NCBI GenBank assembly: GCA_017164015.1
Contig: CP071065.1
Coordinates: forward strand, 6,276,091-6,340,090
DNA from: Nostoc sp. UHCC 0702
GTDB taxonomy: Bacteria > Cyanobacteriota > Cyanobacteriia > Cyanobacteriales > Nostocaceae
Direction: 5' to 3'
Length of the DNA stretch: 64,000 nt
Both the position numbers and the translations under genes were made by a program. Below the pieces are notes generated by a model, which was not told the origin of the DNA, searched no databases, and saw only the letters and a program-made list of their open reading frames with translations. The first letter of the stretch is position 1, and the number at the start of each line of letters is the position of its first letter. Positions 1 through 8,590 of this stretch are shown piece after piece.

Positions 1-458
1 TTTTGATCAAACTTATCCGTCCCTTCTACAAAAAACCTGTCACCTACAGTATTTGCTATTGGTACGGCACTATTGGTATGGTGACACTTGGTTTTGATTT
101 ACTTCATATCCACGTTATGTTCGCTATGCGCCTCCTCGAAGAGGGTAAAGCGGAAGTTCAGACTCTGGCGATGGTTAAGAAACGTAAGGGAATTCTTGGT
201 TGGTTCTACACTCGAATGGTGCTGTGGCTAACTAAGATTGTCGGTAACGACTTTATCAAGGATGACATCAGGATTTTTCAGACCATTCAGTTTGATTTGA
301 AAACCCCAATCAAGGCAGATCAATCCATTATGGAGTTTATCAGTCATCTGGAAAAACAGAAACCCTTAATGTGGAAGACTTGGAAAATAGCGCGATCGCG
401 AGATGCAGAGATTCACGAAAACCGCGATAAATGGCGAGATGCGCTGTCTAACGATTAA
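1..458 (+). CDS. C-terminal part of a possible Rieske-type oxygenase (5' truncated by window edge)
   Basis: The frame is open from the window start to a TAA at 456-458, so only about the last 151 residues are visible and the true start lies upstream. The segment is rich in aromatic residues. Its tail pattern (DDIRIFQTIQFDLKTPIKAD, then an EFISHLEKQ stretch) resembles the C-terminal catalytic region of cyanobacterial Rieske-type ring-hydroxylating oxygenases. The Rieske Cys/His cluster itself would lie outside the window, so this family call is an inference from general resemblance only. An AT-rich hairpin follows the stop codon. The next gene is 760 bp away on the opposite strand, so nothing else is co-transcribed with it here. 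Confidence 0.5.
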   Translation, partial: LIKLIRPFYKKPVTYSICYWYGTIGMVTLGFDLLHIHVMFAMRLLEEGKAEVQTLAMVKKRKGILGWFYTRMVLWLTKIVGNDFIKDDIRIFQTIQFDLKTPIKADQSIMEFISHLEKQKPLMWKTWKIARSRDAEIHENRDKWRDALSND

Positions 459-471
459 ATCTTGAATAATT

Positions 472-512
472 AAAAAACTAAAAAGTTAAATTGAATTGCT
501 TTTTAGTTTTTC
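472..512 (+). terminator. Putative AT-rich hairpin terminator
   Basis: An inverted repeat of about 13 bp (AAAAACTAAAAAG paired with CTTTTTAGTTTTT, 13-nt loop) starts 14 bases after the stop of the partial gene and ends in a T-run. It would fold in RNA, but the stem is A-U rich, so its strength is uncertain. Confidence 0.5.
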
Positions 513-1222
513 TTAATTATTTCTTTAGCTTTTAGTTAATAAAAAGAAGTGGCGAAGCCACTTCGTAATTCCCAGGTAGAACCTAAGAATGAGTATAACG
601 ACTAGGCAAATTGAAAATAGTATAAATTAACACTGAATATTTTGTTATCTGTGTTTTCTTGAGCTTTTGAACCAGAGAATCCTGAGTTTAATGCTGCAAA
701 TAACTGTTTTTTAGTTAACTGTTGCTAGTGCTAGCCTTCTATCTTTGACTAGCTGCAAAGCCTGACACACTAGTTTCCGCTTCCCCAAAAGCTAGATACG
801 CACCATCTTACTCTCTGTATTTCTGATAATGCCCCAAATGCTGGATCTAGATTTGACGGTCTTAATTTAGCTACAGTCCTGTCGAAGGCCATATTAATCG
901 ACTGAAGATGTTAAAAAGGCAAATGTATAAAAGATTTTCCCTCATTATCTACTGTAAGAATTTGCCGTGCTGGCCAATCCAATTTTGAATTCCGATCCAT
1001 AGTAAACCTCTTGATATTGAAAAATAGAAGATTGGCGATCGCTTTCTCAGTAAAGAAGTAGTGAACCTGGCTGTCTAAACAAGGGCGAACGCATCTAAAT
1101 TACTCTTGATCGACACCAAAGTGACACCAAAGTTGAACATCAACGAAAAAAATCACTATTTACTGCTTGATCTACTTTCCGAGACTCAAAGCGATCGCTG
1201 AATTATTTCGCAAACAGACACA
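513..1222. other. Intergenic stretch with one perfect small inverted repeat
   Basis: No convincing gene is seen in about 700 bp. At 546-564 there is a perfect 8-bp stem (GAAGTGGC / GCCACTTC) with a 3-nt loop. It is preceded by five A on the plus strand, so a minus-strand transcript would read a hairpin followed by five U. It could end transcription from the DUF692 operon, although it lies 660 bp past that operon's last stop. Confidence 0.4.
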
Positions 1223-2080
1223 TTAATCATCAATAGTCAGAAATCCGGAGTTTAATGCCAAAGGAAGCCAGAGAACGAGCTGGGAGAGAATGTCATCTAA
1301 GGGTTTGTCACTTTCTTGAGAACATTTGGTAGCACAATCGTATGGGCTGGAATATGCTTCGGCGGACTTTAAGAAGTAATATTGCCAAGACTGGATTTCC
1401 GACATGTAAACCCGGTATCGGATGCGGGTGATTGCTATGTGACAAGGTTTTGGTTCTGGGAGCGCAGGGTTTTCTTCCCCGCGCTCAATTGCTTCAAGAA
1501 AATTGATCAAGGGAAACGATAGGTTGATTAAACGCAAACAGGGAGCTACTTGAATTTTTAAATCATATCTACTAAGGAATGCAAGGGGTTCTAGGTTCAC
1601 AGACATAGATTTTCCCTCAAGTCCCTTCGCCCGGATCGCCTCGGTGCAAGTGCGTTCGAGCTTCGCAACATCAAGAGGCAATGCCAGCGTTAGCTCCAGC
1701 TTTTCAGGGTCAGCACCTCTGGATGATTGCGTCTTTTGGAGAAAATCAGCAAAGCCAGCACCAAGGTCGAAAAGTGTAGTCGAGGTGGATGGGTGATTCC
1801 AGATGTAGGCTTTGGCGAAAAAATCAAAGAGTTCTTCCCCCATGACGTAACGTAAGGCTGGAAAATCGGCTCGGAGGCACTCTAAAAGTCTTAACCAATA
1901 TCCTTGGGCATAAATGCCGAGCCGAGTCAAGGGTATAGCACCTCCAGACTGGGCAATGATTTCATCTTCGTTCAGACAAAAGCGGTTACGGGCAAGGTGC
2001 AATCCGTTTTGCAGCCCCCCCGGAGAGGTGATCGCTGTCATCAGCCACTTTTGGATGTCAGATAACATTGGTTGGCTCAT
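1223..2080 (-). CDS. DUF2063 (HvfC/BufC-type) partner protein of a DUF692 enzyme
   Basis: The protein shows the DUF2063 N-terminal signature: an R-x3-Y-x4-R-L-E-C-L-like helix around YAQGYWLRLLECLRADFPAL, then GEELFDFFAKAYI and a loop with HPSTSTTLFDLGAGFADFL. In known systems such proteins (HvfC, BufC, MbnC-like) bind the precursor peptide and hand it to the DUF692 iron oxidase. The start is taken at the ATG at 2080 rather than the upstream in-frame ATG at 2149, because 2080 has a GGGGAAG element upstream and gives a 23-nt overlap with the DUF692 gene, which is typical of translational coupling. It is the last gene of the three-gene minus-strand operon. The C-terminal half (from about residue 150) is less conserved to my eye, so the family call rests mainly on the N-terminal half and on context. 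Confidence 0.8.
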   Translation of the reverse strand: MSQPMLSDIQKWLMTAITSPGGLQNGLHLARNRFCLNEDEIIAQSGGAIPLTRLGIYAQGYWLRLLECLRADFPALRYVMGEELFDFFAKAYIWNHPSTSTTLFDLGAGFADFLQKTQSSRGADPEKLELTLALPLDVAKLERTCTEAIRAKGLEGKSMSVNLEPLAFLSRYDLKIQVAPCLRLINLSFPLINFLEAIERGEENPALPEPKPCHIAITRIRYRVYMSEIQSWQYYFLKSAEAYSSPYDCATKCSQESDKPLDDILSQLVLWLPLALNSGFLTIDD

Positions 2081-3005
2081 AGTTCTTCCCCAATTGATAA
2101 TCCAGGGGATTCGATAAAGTGAATGCCTTTTCAGCTGATGAAACGGCAACTTCCGGGAGGTTACCAGCCAGCACGTTTCTTGCTTTTGCCAATTCGGCTA
2201 ATAAATCGGGATAGGCAGGAATATTCGCGTCCCATTCCAACAAAGTAGCTACCCCTTTGGTTAACTTTTGAGCGATCGCGTAAAGTTGCCAAACCTCAGT
2301 GGGAACCGGACAATCGTGGGTATCGATGAAATAGTCTCCGCAGTCCGTCGGACCGGCTAAATGGATTTGGACGATGCGATCACTCGGCAACCCTTTGATA
2401 TACTCCTCGGCATCGTAACCGTGATTGCGGGAGGAAACATAAACGTTGTTTACATCCAAAAGAATGCCGCAACCTGTTTCTTCTGCTAAAGCTCCTAAAA
2501 ACTCCCATTCGGTGATCGTAGACTGCTGAAACTGAATGTATGTGCTGGGATTTTCCAGGATAAACGGACGCTCCAAATAATCCAGAACAATTTTTACCCT
2601 TTCTGCCACATGACGAAAGCTCTCCTCGTTGAGGACTAAGGGCAGCAAGTCGTGGGAATTAATCGTCGCAACTCCCGTCCAACACAAGTGATCAGAAATC
2701 CAAACCGGATCGATTTCATCCGCCAAAGCTTTTAAACGAGCCAAATAATCAAAGTTAAGGGGGTCGGTATTCCCGATTGACAGGGACACACCGTGCATGA
2801 CGATGGGACGCTGACTGGCAATCTGTTCTAACAGGTGGCGGGAGTAGCCGTAATTATCTATGAAATTTTCACTGATAATCTCGAACCAGTCTACTCCCGG
2901 CCCCTGTTCGACGATATGTCTGAAATGTTGAGGACGAAGCCCGACGCCCAGTCCCAAATTGGGTAAACCCAGGCGTGGGGCAGAAAAATTATATGTCACG
3001 ATCAA
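2058..3005 (-). CDS. DUF692 multinuclear non-heme iron oxidase (MbnB/TglH/BufB family)
   Basis: A TIM-barrel enzyme of the DUF692 family, members of which rearrange or oxidise Cys residues of ribosomal peptides (oxazolone/thioamide, thiooxazole or related products) using a di- or tri-iron centre. Visible family motifs in order are GVGLRPQHF, WFEIISENF, MHGVSLSIG, WISDHLCW, ENPSTY, GILLDVNNVYVSSRNHG and IHLAG followed by DTHDCPV. These supply the expected His/Glu/Asp/Asn metal ligands. The frame begins with TTG at 3005 or more plausibly GTG at 2999. Neither has a strong ribosome binding site, which fits coupling to the VioB-like gene ending 15 nt upstream. The substrate is not obvious as a small separate peptide gene. 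The Cys-rich tail of the upstream gene is the best candidate. Confidence 0.9.
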   Translation of the reverse strand: MIVTYNFSAPRLGLPNLGLGVGLRPQHFRHIVEQGPGVDWFEIISENFIDNYGYSRHLLEQIASQRPIVMHGVSLSIGNTDPLNFDYLARLKALADEIDPVWISDHLCWTGVATINSHDLLPLVLNEESFRHVAERVKIVLDYLERPFILENPSTYIQFQQSTITEWEFLGALAEETGCGILLDVNNVYVSSRNHGYDAEEYIKGLPSDRIVQIHLAGPTDCGDYFIDTHDCPVPTEVWQLYAIAQKLTKGVATLLEWDANIPAYPDLLAELAKARNVLAGNLPEVAVSSAEKAFTLSNPLDYQLGKNYEPTNVI

Positions 3006-3020
3006 TTTTCGCAGTTAGGA

Positions 3021-5111
3021 TTAGGTTGATGGCGGGAAAGCAAGACGCAAATCGCTGGGTTTGGGTTTTTCTCCCGGTTTCTGCCCCCGCGCTGCCATCA
3101 CCTGAGTGTATGCTTCCCAAGCTTTGTCGTATACGTTGTCTCCTAGTTTAAAAGACATTTTGTTAATGCAATTGGGTTCATGTCTGGGGCCGACAAAATT
3201 ATAGATTCGCATCATCCCCTCCTTGGGAAACAGCTGGGAGGCAGAAATCGGAATGGCACAGCCGCCGAAACTTTTACACTTATTATGTGAGGGAGAACTA
3301 TAAAGATTCTCTTCTTTGGGGATTGTAGGTTTAGCGACCGGCATGTGACGGCAAGAACCACCACCGCTATCTAATTGGGCAAACCCACAACCGCCTTGTG
3401 CTTTACATTTATTAGAGCCTCGGCAGGTATGAAATACTTGAACTGGTGCTTCGCTGGTATCATCGGGGTTTTCGATGTCGAGTCCTTGACAGGCATGATA
3501 TAGTTTATTGGTATCCTCTGGTAGTCCAATACCGAGCGACAAGTCCGGCGCTTTGCCGAAAATTGCCCAGCTAATGGAGACGCGATCGCCCGAACCTACC
3601 ATAGAAGGGTAAGGAAAACCGAGATCCGGGTTTTGCCAATAGTTATCGAGTACGGTAGTAATTCCTGCGATCGCTCCCACAGCCGCTTGACTGATGAGTT
3701 TGTAATTGTTGCCGTCAATGTCGTTTTGTTTCAAGCGATTGAGCGCCCCAGCAACTTCCTCTGGTGTAGGAATGTTCTTAGGAGCTTCATCTGGCTTGTA
3801 GTCCTCCGTTATCAACATCTTGGCTGTCCAGATATTTTGGGTTTTATGCCAAATATCCCAAGTAACTACATCGCTAAGCAATTTCTCCTGCATTTCTTTA
3901 AAACGGTCGTAGTGCGATAGTTCTGATTTTTCATATCGTGCTTTCGCATCCCTCGAACATGCTGGCTTGCCCGTGTCTGTATAAGCAGGATAATCTTTTT
4001 TCAGTGACTCTTCCGAGGGGCGATACTTGTCTTCTACCAGGGCGTTGAATGCTAGTAGTGGTGTTAGTGCGGTTGGATTTTTTTTCCATCGGGCAAGCGA
4101 GATCGTATTCTCCTGGACATTCTCAAGGGGGGCAAACGCGATCGTATTCTCTTGGGCATTCTTAAGGGTGTTCTGAAGAAACTCGATAGTGCTACCTTCT
4201 CCTTGATCAGTAATCGCGCTCATCATATCGATCACTTGATTGAAGGCTGCATTAGTCTTGTTTTGCTTCTCTTGGTTGTGGTCTAACTGAATTTTTGGCT
4301 CGAAGCCCGGAAACTCTTTTTCTGGATGCCCGTCATTCGTGTAATTGAACATATCCTTTTGGTATTTGAGGGCATTCGGACTATAAATTTCCTTCCATAG
4401 AGTTTTCCCATCCGAGTATTCGATATCCAGGTAACAGGCGTAACATTCGTAGAGCCAACCGATGGTTCCAAACATCGGCAAATCAATTTCCCTTTTATCG
4501 GCAGTCCAATTCGCAAACGGGACTGTGGGAAAATAGTCTTTTACTTTTTCTGGAAGAATGTTTTCTCGTGCGTCCGCCTCGCACTGCTCGATCGCCAAAA
4601 ATAGCTTGTTCTGCTCCCGATTCAGCGAGTCCAACTTAACTTTTACATTGCTATTGTTTTTAGTATCTTGCAAGTTGACGATATGAGGAATGACCGTTTT
4701 GTCATCGCCATAACAGGTCCAACCATGACATTCGTCTTGGAGAAAGTCACTGGTAAGGCTGGGTTGAACATCGATCACTTTAGCGAGATTGGCTACCATT
4801 TGCAGATGCAGCATTTCGTCAATGAATACGCTAAAGACGATGTTGAAGGCTTGCTCGTTAGCCGTGGTGGGGGTTGCTGTCGTTGCAGAACCCGGCCATA
4901 CGCGCCCTTTATAATAGTCAATCCCTTTGGTGTTAATTGGGTGCGTTCCCTGGATGGAATAAAGGGCGACCATGTAGAGCGGCATGGTGAACAATTCCAC
5001 ATTAATTGCGGCCTGAGCGATCGCCCGTACTGCTGACTTGTCTGCTTCCAAATATTTTGGATCTCGGTTTTTGATGGGTTCCAGTTTTTTTCCCAAAAGA
5101 CTTGTTATCAT
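3021..5111 (-). CDS. VioB-like ferritin-fold protein with a Cys-rich C-terminal tail
   Basis: 696 residues. The N-terminal part (about residues 25-250) carries the VioB/iminophenyl-pyruvate dimer synthase type ferritin-like pattern: a helix with ELFTMPLYMVALYSI, then FIDEMLHLQMVANLAKVI with the E..H pair typical of a diiron site. A long helical and linker region follows. Residues 560-620 then contain two near-repeats of N-K-C-K-x2-G-G-C (CRGSNKCKAQGGC and HNKCKSFGGC) plus SCRHMP, and one more Cys near residue 648. Such Cys/Gly motifs are known in substrates of DUF692 enzymes, and the next two genes are exactly a DUF692/DUF2063 pair, so I infer that this tail may be the modified substrate. The reaction of the ferritin-like domain is not known. 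It is the first gene of the operon, with ATG at 5111. Confidence 0.8.
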   Translation of the reverse strand: MITSLLGKKLEPIKNRDPKYLEADKSAVRAIAQAAINVELFTMPLYMVALYSIQGTHPINTKGIDYYKGRVWPGSATTATPTTANEQAFNIVFSVFIDEMLHLQMVANLAKVIDVQPSLTSDFLQDECHGWTCYGDDKTVIPHIVNLQDTKNNSNVKVKLDSLNREQNKLFLAIEQCEADARENILPEKVKDYFPTVPFANWTADKREIDLPMFGTIGWLYECYACYLDIEYSDGKTLWKEIYSPNALKYQKDMFNYTNDGHPEKEFPGFEPKIQLDHNQEKQNKTNAAFNQVIDMMSAITDQGEGSTIEFLQNTLKNAQENTIAFAPLENVQENTISLARWKKNPTALTPLLAFNALVEDKYRPSEESLKKDYPAYTDTGKPACSRDAKARYEKSELSHYDRFKEMQEKLLSDVVTWDIWHKTQNIWTAKMLITEDYKPDEAPKNIPTPEEVAGALNRLKQNDIDGNNYKLISQAAVGAIAGITTVLDNYWQNPDLGFPYPSMVGSGDRVSISWAIFGKAPDLSLGIGLPEDTNKLYHACQGLDIENPDDTSEAPVQVFHTCRGSNKCKAQGGCGFAQLDSGGGSCRHMPVAKPTIPKEENLYSSPSHNKCKSFGGCAIPISASQLFPKEGMMRIYNFVGPRHEPNCINKMSFKLGDNVYDKAWEAYTQVMAARGQKPGEKPKPSDLRLAFPPST

Positions 5112-5654
5112 TCTTTCACCTCTTTACTTTTTACTCACGACTGTTCCAACTTCTGCATATTTCACACATTGTTGAATCTAGTTATTTACTCAATCAATTA
5201 TTTGCCTAGTTCCGGTTCATAAAGGTTGGGCGTTTTATAATTTCGGCTATTTCTTGATCAAGATCCTTATCCTCAAGTTAGGCATTTAGCCTTCTAACTA
5301 TGAAATTTTGTGATTGCTCATAAAGCCCTTTTAGGCGGGTACAGGCTTTGGATACTAGCCTAGGAATTTTCTGAGGATTCCACTCTCCTGTGCAACTTCG
5401 GGTCGCACGTTAGATTGCTCATTTCTAGTACTCCGCAAATTTAACATTCCTCTCAAGGGGGGGTATCAGTGGAATTACTAGACTTTATGTAAAGAATCTC
5501 AAATTATTCTCTTTAAGAATGAATTTAAGACTGAATTTATACATATTTTTGAGGATTCAGTGTAGATGCTGAACACTGAGTATGTAGCAAGCTCATCTCT
5601 GAATACTTAGCTTTTACCTAGGGACTTCCAAAAAATAAAATCACCCAAAACAGT
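5112..5654. other. Intergenic region upstream of the VioB-like operon
   Basis: No gene is seen. It should contain the promoter of the minus-strand operon that starts at 5111, but I could not pick out convincing -35/-10 elements. A pyrimidine-rich stretch and T-rich tracts precede the start codon. Confidence 0.3.
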
Positions 5655-5744
5655 AATGATAATTATTCTAAATACGAGAGAGGAGGGATACGAACGACGC
5701 TCGTATCCCTCCTCCCATCCCCTACACGATAATCATTATTAGTA
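5655..5744. repeat. Palindromic repeat with Fur-box-like arms, copy 1
   Basis: A perfect 14-bp stem (GAGGAGGGATACGA at 5680-5693, complement at 5701-5714) sits inside outer arms AATGATAATTATT and CGATAATCATTATT. The arms resemble half Fur boxes (GATAAT / ATTATC hexamers). A related but better preserved copy lies 0.9 kb downstream. It may be a small palindromic mobile repeat, an iron-responsive operator, or both. Confidence 0.55.
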
Positions 5745-5780
5745 AAAGAACTCGAATATTAAAAATCGTCACAAAAAAGT

Positions 5781-6287
5781 TTACCCAAACGGTTGTCCCC
5801 AGCGCTCCCAGTTTTCTTTGTTAAAGATAATTGAAGGGCGATCGCCACTTCAAAATTAAACTCAATTCCAATTCTTGCCGTGCGCGTCGGTCAACCGGAG
5901 CATCCCACCAAAACGCGATGTTTACTGCTGTTGGCAACCCATAGCGATAATGTAAATCTTGGTAGCTGGCGATGTAATCTTTGCAGGCGTGAATCCCTTT
6001 CCACCGCTTGTTACTTCTGCAAGTTTCCCCACATACAGCACTAGTCCAGCCGCACAGTCAACAACAAAGTACAGACACGCATCGCCGGGGCTGTCTGCTG
6101 GCATTCTCCAGAACGAAAGCGATCGCACTGACAACTGCAACGGATCAATCCGGTCTGGGTCACAGTCACAGTGCTTAGGGGCTAGGTCGAAGAGTGTCAC
6201 CTGCTGCACTGGCTTGGTTTCCCTCAGCCGTTGCTGATAGTCCAAAATCTGTGCTTTCCACTTCAGCAGAATATCAGCACTCATCAC
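5781..6287 (-). pseudogene. Frameshifted GIY-YIG-like conserved cyanobacterial protein
   Basis: The open frame from ATG 6289/6287 reads well through DACLYFVVDCAAGLVLYVG, then loses sense at a run of four G near 6028-6031. Inserting one G restores GETCRSNKRWKGIHACKDYI, which continues to YRYGLPTAVNIAFWWDAPVD, RRARQELELSLILKWRSPFN. A second disruption of a few bases after SPFN (near 5825) is needed to reach the usual tail KENWERWGQPFG, ending in TAA at 5781-5783. The LYVGET/RWKGIH pattern resembles GIY-YIG-type nuclease folds. With two lesions this is best called a decayed gene, though the first lesion is a single base in a homopolymer and could be a sequencing error. It is flanked by two palindromic repeats. 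Confidence 0.65.
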
Positions 6288-6553
6288 CAGCCCCTCAGTT
6301 CTACGTGCTGGTGTGGGTTTTACGTCTGGAAATAGGTTTACCCGGATTTCTCACAAAAAGATAAAAAAAAGGGGTCAAAAACTGCAAAAATGTATACATA
6401 GCAAGCATTTCAGCAGTTGTAAAGCATGACCCCAGTTTCAACGCGCTCTATAGCAAAACAGTTCAAATTTGAACAGGCAAAATCACCTACAGTCCATCGG
6501 TGAGAGGTTAAGATAAAGAGCCTTTTGTCAATGAGTTAAAATACTTTAAATAT

Positions 6554-6647
6554 TCTTAATAAGAATGATAATCGTGTTGAGGGTAGGGGGAGGAGGTGAG
6601 CGTCGCTCACCTCCTCCCCCTATATTAGATTATCATTCTTATTAAGA
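6554..6647. repeat. Palindromic repeat with Fur-box-like arms, copy 2
   Basis: A nearly perfect 94-bp palindrome. The outer arms of 20 bp (TCTTAATAAGAATGATAATC at 6554-6573 and its exact complement at 6628-6647) enclose a G-rich inner stem GGGGGAGGAGGTGAGCG paired with CGCTCACCTCCTCCCCC. It shares ATGATAAT arms and a GGAGG core with the copy at 5655-5744. It precedes the DUF3110 gene by about 190 bp. Confidence 0.6.
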
Positions 6648-6832
6648 TGTTTAACTGCTTTTATAGGAGATGAAAGTGAAATGTTACTGTGTATATCTTT
6701 TTCTCAGCAACTAGAAAATTACTAGACGAGTAAAGCACTACTAAAGTACGGTAAAAGTGGAAATGGGAGAAAAATATTAGAAAATCATGAATAGTAGGCT
6801 AATATTATTGGTTTTGCGTGCTTATTAAACTT

Positions 6833-7243
6833 ATGCGTGTTTTTGTATTGATTTTTAATGCCCACACAGAAAATGAGGGGATTCACACGGTTCGGGTAGG
6901 CGATCGCAATAAAATTCTGATGTTCGAGTCAGAAGACGACGCTCTGCGCTATGCTTTAATGCTGGAAGCTCAAGATTTCCCCACACCTACAGTAGAAGCG
7001 CTCGATGCTGAAGAAATCAAAGAATTTTGCGAAAGTGCTAGTTATGAATGGGAAATTGTTCCAGAAAACAGCGATTTGATCATTCCTCCAGAACTGAACG
7101 TGGAAGAAACCGACTGGCAAGTCGATGATCAAAATGAGGATACTAGTGAGGACAGCTTCGGCTCTAAAGTAGCACCACAAGAACCAGAATTGTCTGATTC
7201 GGAACTAGACAGAATTCGTCGCAAGCTAGAAGGTTTATTGTAG
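6833..7243 (+). CDS. DUF3110 domain protein
   Basis: A 136-residue protein of the cyanobacterial/plastid DUF3110 family. The conserved core runs from MRVFVLIFNAHTENEGIHTV through FESEDDALRYALMLEAQDFPTPTVEALD to EIKEFCESASYEWEIV. The molecular role of the family is unknown. An in-frame GTG exists at 6818, but ATG 6833 starts exactly at the conserved MRVFVLIF, so I prefer it. The C-terminal 40 residues are acidic and low in complexity, then end in a short charged helix (SELDRIRRKLEGLL). The gene stands alone between repeat-rich spacers. No regulatory site is clear beyond the upstream palindromic repeat. Confidence 0.85.
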   Translation: MRVFVLIFNAHTENEGIHTVRVGDRNKILMFESEDDALRYALMLEAQDFPTPTVEALDAEEIKEFCESASYEWEIVPENSDLIIPPELNVEETDWQVDDQNEDTSEDSFGSKVAPQEPELSDSELDRIRRKLEGLL

Positions 7244-7495
7244 TTAGTCATTGGTCATTAGTCAGTGGTCATTAGTTAGTGGTTATTACTGATAAATAAC
7301 TGACCCTTAGGGTGAGGCTCGTTCCGACGCTCCTTCTTTCAAGGGGAAACGCTACGCTTTCCGTCACTAACGCTAACGCTACTCATGGGGTGTCACTGGG
7401 TTGGGCGGCTCTGGCGACAGCCGCGCGCGACCGTGCTGGCTCACAACTGACAACTGACAACTGACAACTGACAAATGACAAAGGATAAAGGATAA
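7244..7495. repeat. STRR-rich spacer (GTCATTA / CTGACAA heptamers)
   Basis: The spacer before murQ has imperfect heptamers (ttagtca, gtcattagtc) at 7244-7290 and a run of CTGACAA units at 7441-7475, with interspersed-repeat sequence between. No gene is seen. Such short tandemly repeated sequences are known from heterocystous cyanobacteria. Confidence 0.7.
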
Positions 7496-8422
7496 ATGGC
7501 AAATTTACAGGAACGCGGGCATCTTTTGACCGAACAAGTAAATCCTAACAGTCTGAACTTAGACCAGCTCAGTTCTAGTGAATTAGTAGAACTGTTCAAT
7601 AGCGAAGACTTGAAGGCAGTTGAGGCGGTAGCTGCGGCTAAAATTCAGTTAGCCCAAGCCATTGACCGAACTGCTGAGCGTTTGCGTCAAGGCGGACGCT
7701 TGTTTTATGTTGGTGCTGGCACAAGTGGCAGATTAGGGGTGTTAGATGCAGCAGAATGTCCGCCTACTTTTTGCACGCCACCAGAATTAGTACAGGGAAT
7801 TATTGCTGGTGGTGCTGGCGCACTGGTACGCAGTTCTGAAGATTTAGAAGACCGTGCTGAAGATGGAGAAGCAGCGATCGCTACTAGACATGTTACACAA
7901 CTAGATGTGGTGGTGGGCATTACCGCTGGCGGTACTACACCTTTTGTTTACGGCGCACTGAATGCCGCCCGTCAAAGGGGAGCCATAACTATATTTATCG
8001 CCTGTGTTCCTGCCACACAAGTTCAGTTTGAGGCTGATATTGATATTCGTCTGTTGACTGGGCCAGAGGTGATAGCTGGTTCAACTCGCTTGAAAGCTGG
8101 TACAGCAACAAAGTTAACTTTAAATATCCTGTCTACCGGGGTGATGGTAAAACTGGGCAAAGTTTATGGCAATCGCATGGTGGATGTAGCCGTAACAAAT
8201 CAAAAATTGCGCGATCGCGCTTTGCGAATCTTGCAAGACCTCACAGGTTTAAGTCGTGAAGCCGCTGGTTTTATACTAGAACGTAGTGGTAAGTGGGTCA
8301 AGCTGGCGCTGTTGATGCATTGGACTGGTTTGGAAAAAGACGCAGGCGATCGACTGCTAACAGAACACCAAGGAAATCTCCGAGAAGCTGTTGAGAGCTA
8401 CAAAAACAACAACCAACCCTAA
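7496..8422 (+). CDS. murQ: N-acetylmuramic acid 6-phosphate etherase
   Basis: MurQ cleaves the D-lactyl ether of N-acetylmuramate 6-phosphate to give GlcNAc-6-phosphate in cytoplasmic recycling of peptidoglycan or anhydromuramic acid. The 308-residue length is standard. The SIS domain is clear: YVGAGTSGRLGVLDAAECPPTF (residues 71-92, with E87 at the catalytic Glu position), then GIIAGGAGAL, GITAGGTTPFVYGAL, a GPEVIAGSTRLKAGTATKLTLN stretch, and GNRMVDVAVTNQKLRDRA. The ATG at 7496 gives MANLQERGHLLTEQVNPNS, the usual MurQ N-terminus. It appears monocistronic, with an intrinsic terminator at 8563-8590. Its presence implies that cell-wall sugars are recycled, but the kinase or permease that would feed it is not in the window. 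Confidence 0.95.
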   Translation: MANLQERGHLLTEQVNPNSLNLDQLSSSELVELFNSEDLKAVEAVAAAKIQLAQAIDRTAERLRQGGRLFYVGAGTSGRLGVLDAAECPPTFCTPPELVQGIIAGGAGALVRSSEDLEDRAEDGEAAIATRHVTQLDVVVGITAGGTTPFVYGALNAARQRGAITIFIACVPATQVQFEADIDIRLLTGPEVIAGSTRLKAGTATKLTLNILSTGVMVKLGKVYGNRMVDVAVTNQKLRDRALRILQDLTGLSREAAGFILERSGKWVKLALLMHWTGLEKDAGDRLLTEHQGNLREAVESYKNNNQP

Positions 8423-8507
8423 CCATTCTAGGACTGACGCAGCTAGTACATCGCGGCGGAAATAGAGCAACCATTTAAAATCCCTAAAAAGCCCATTCCA
8501 TAATACT

Positions 8508-8537
8508 TTTGACTTTTGACTTTTGACTTTTGACTTC
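8508..8537. repeat. STRR (TTTTGAC units)
   Basis: Four tandem copies of CTTTTGA/TTTTGAC lie directly upstream of the murQ terminator. The same heptamer recurs at 26588-26626. Confidence 0.75.
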
Positions 8538-8562
8538 CGCCTTGCGGTACTAGATTGTTAAA

Positions 8563-8590
8563 CCCCGTCCTTAAGGATGGGGTCTTTTTC
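8563..8590 (+). terminator. Rho-independent terminator of murQ
   Basis: CCCCGTCC, a TTAA loop, GGATGGGG (8 bp with one G-U pair), then TCTTTTTC. This is a classic GC stem plus U-tract, placed 140 bp after the murQ stop. Confidence 0.85.
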
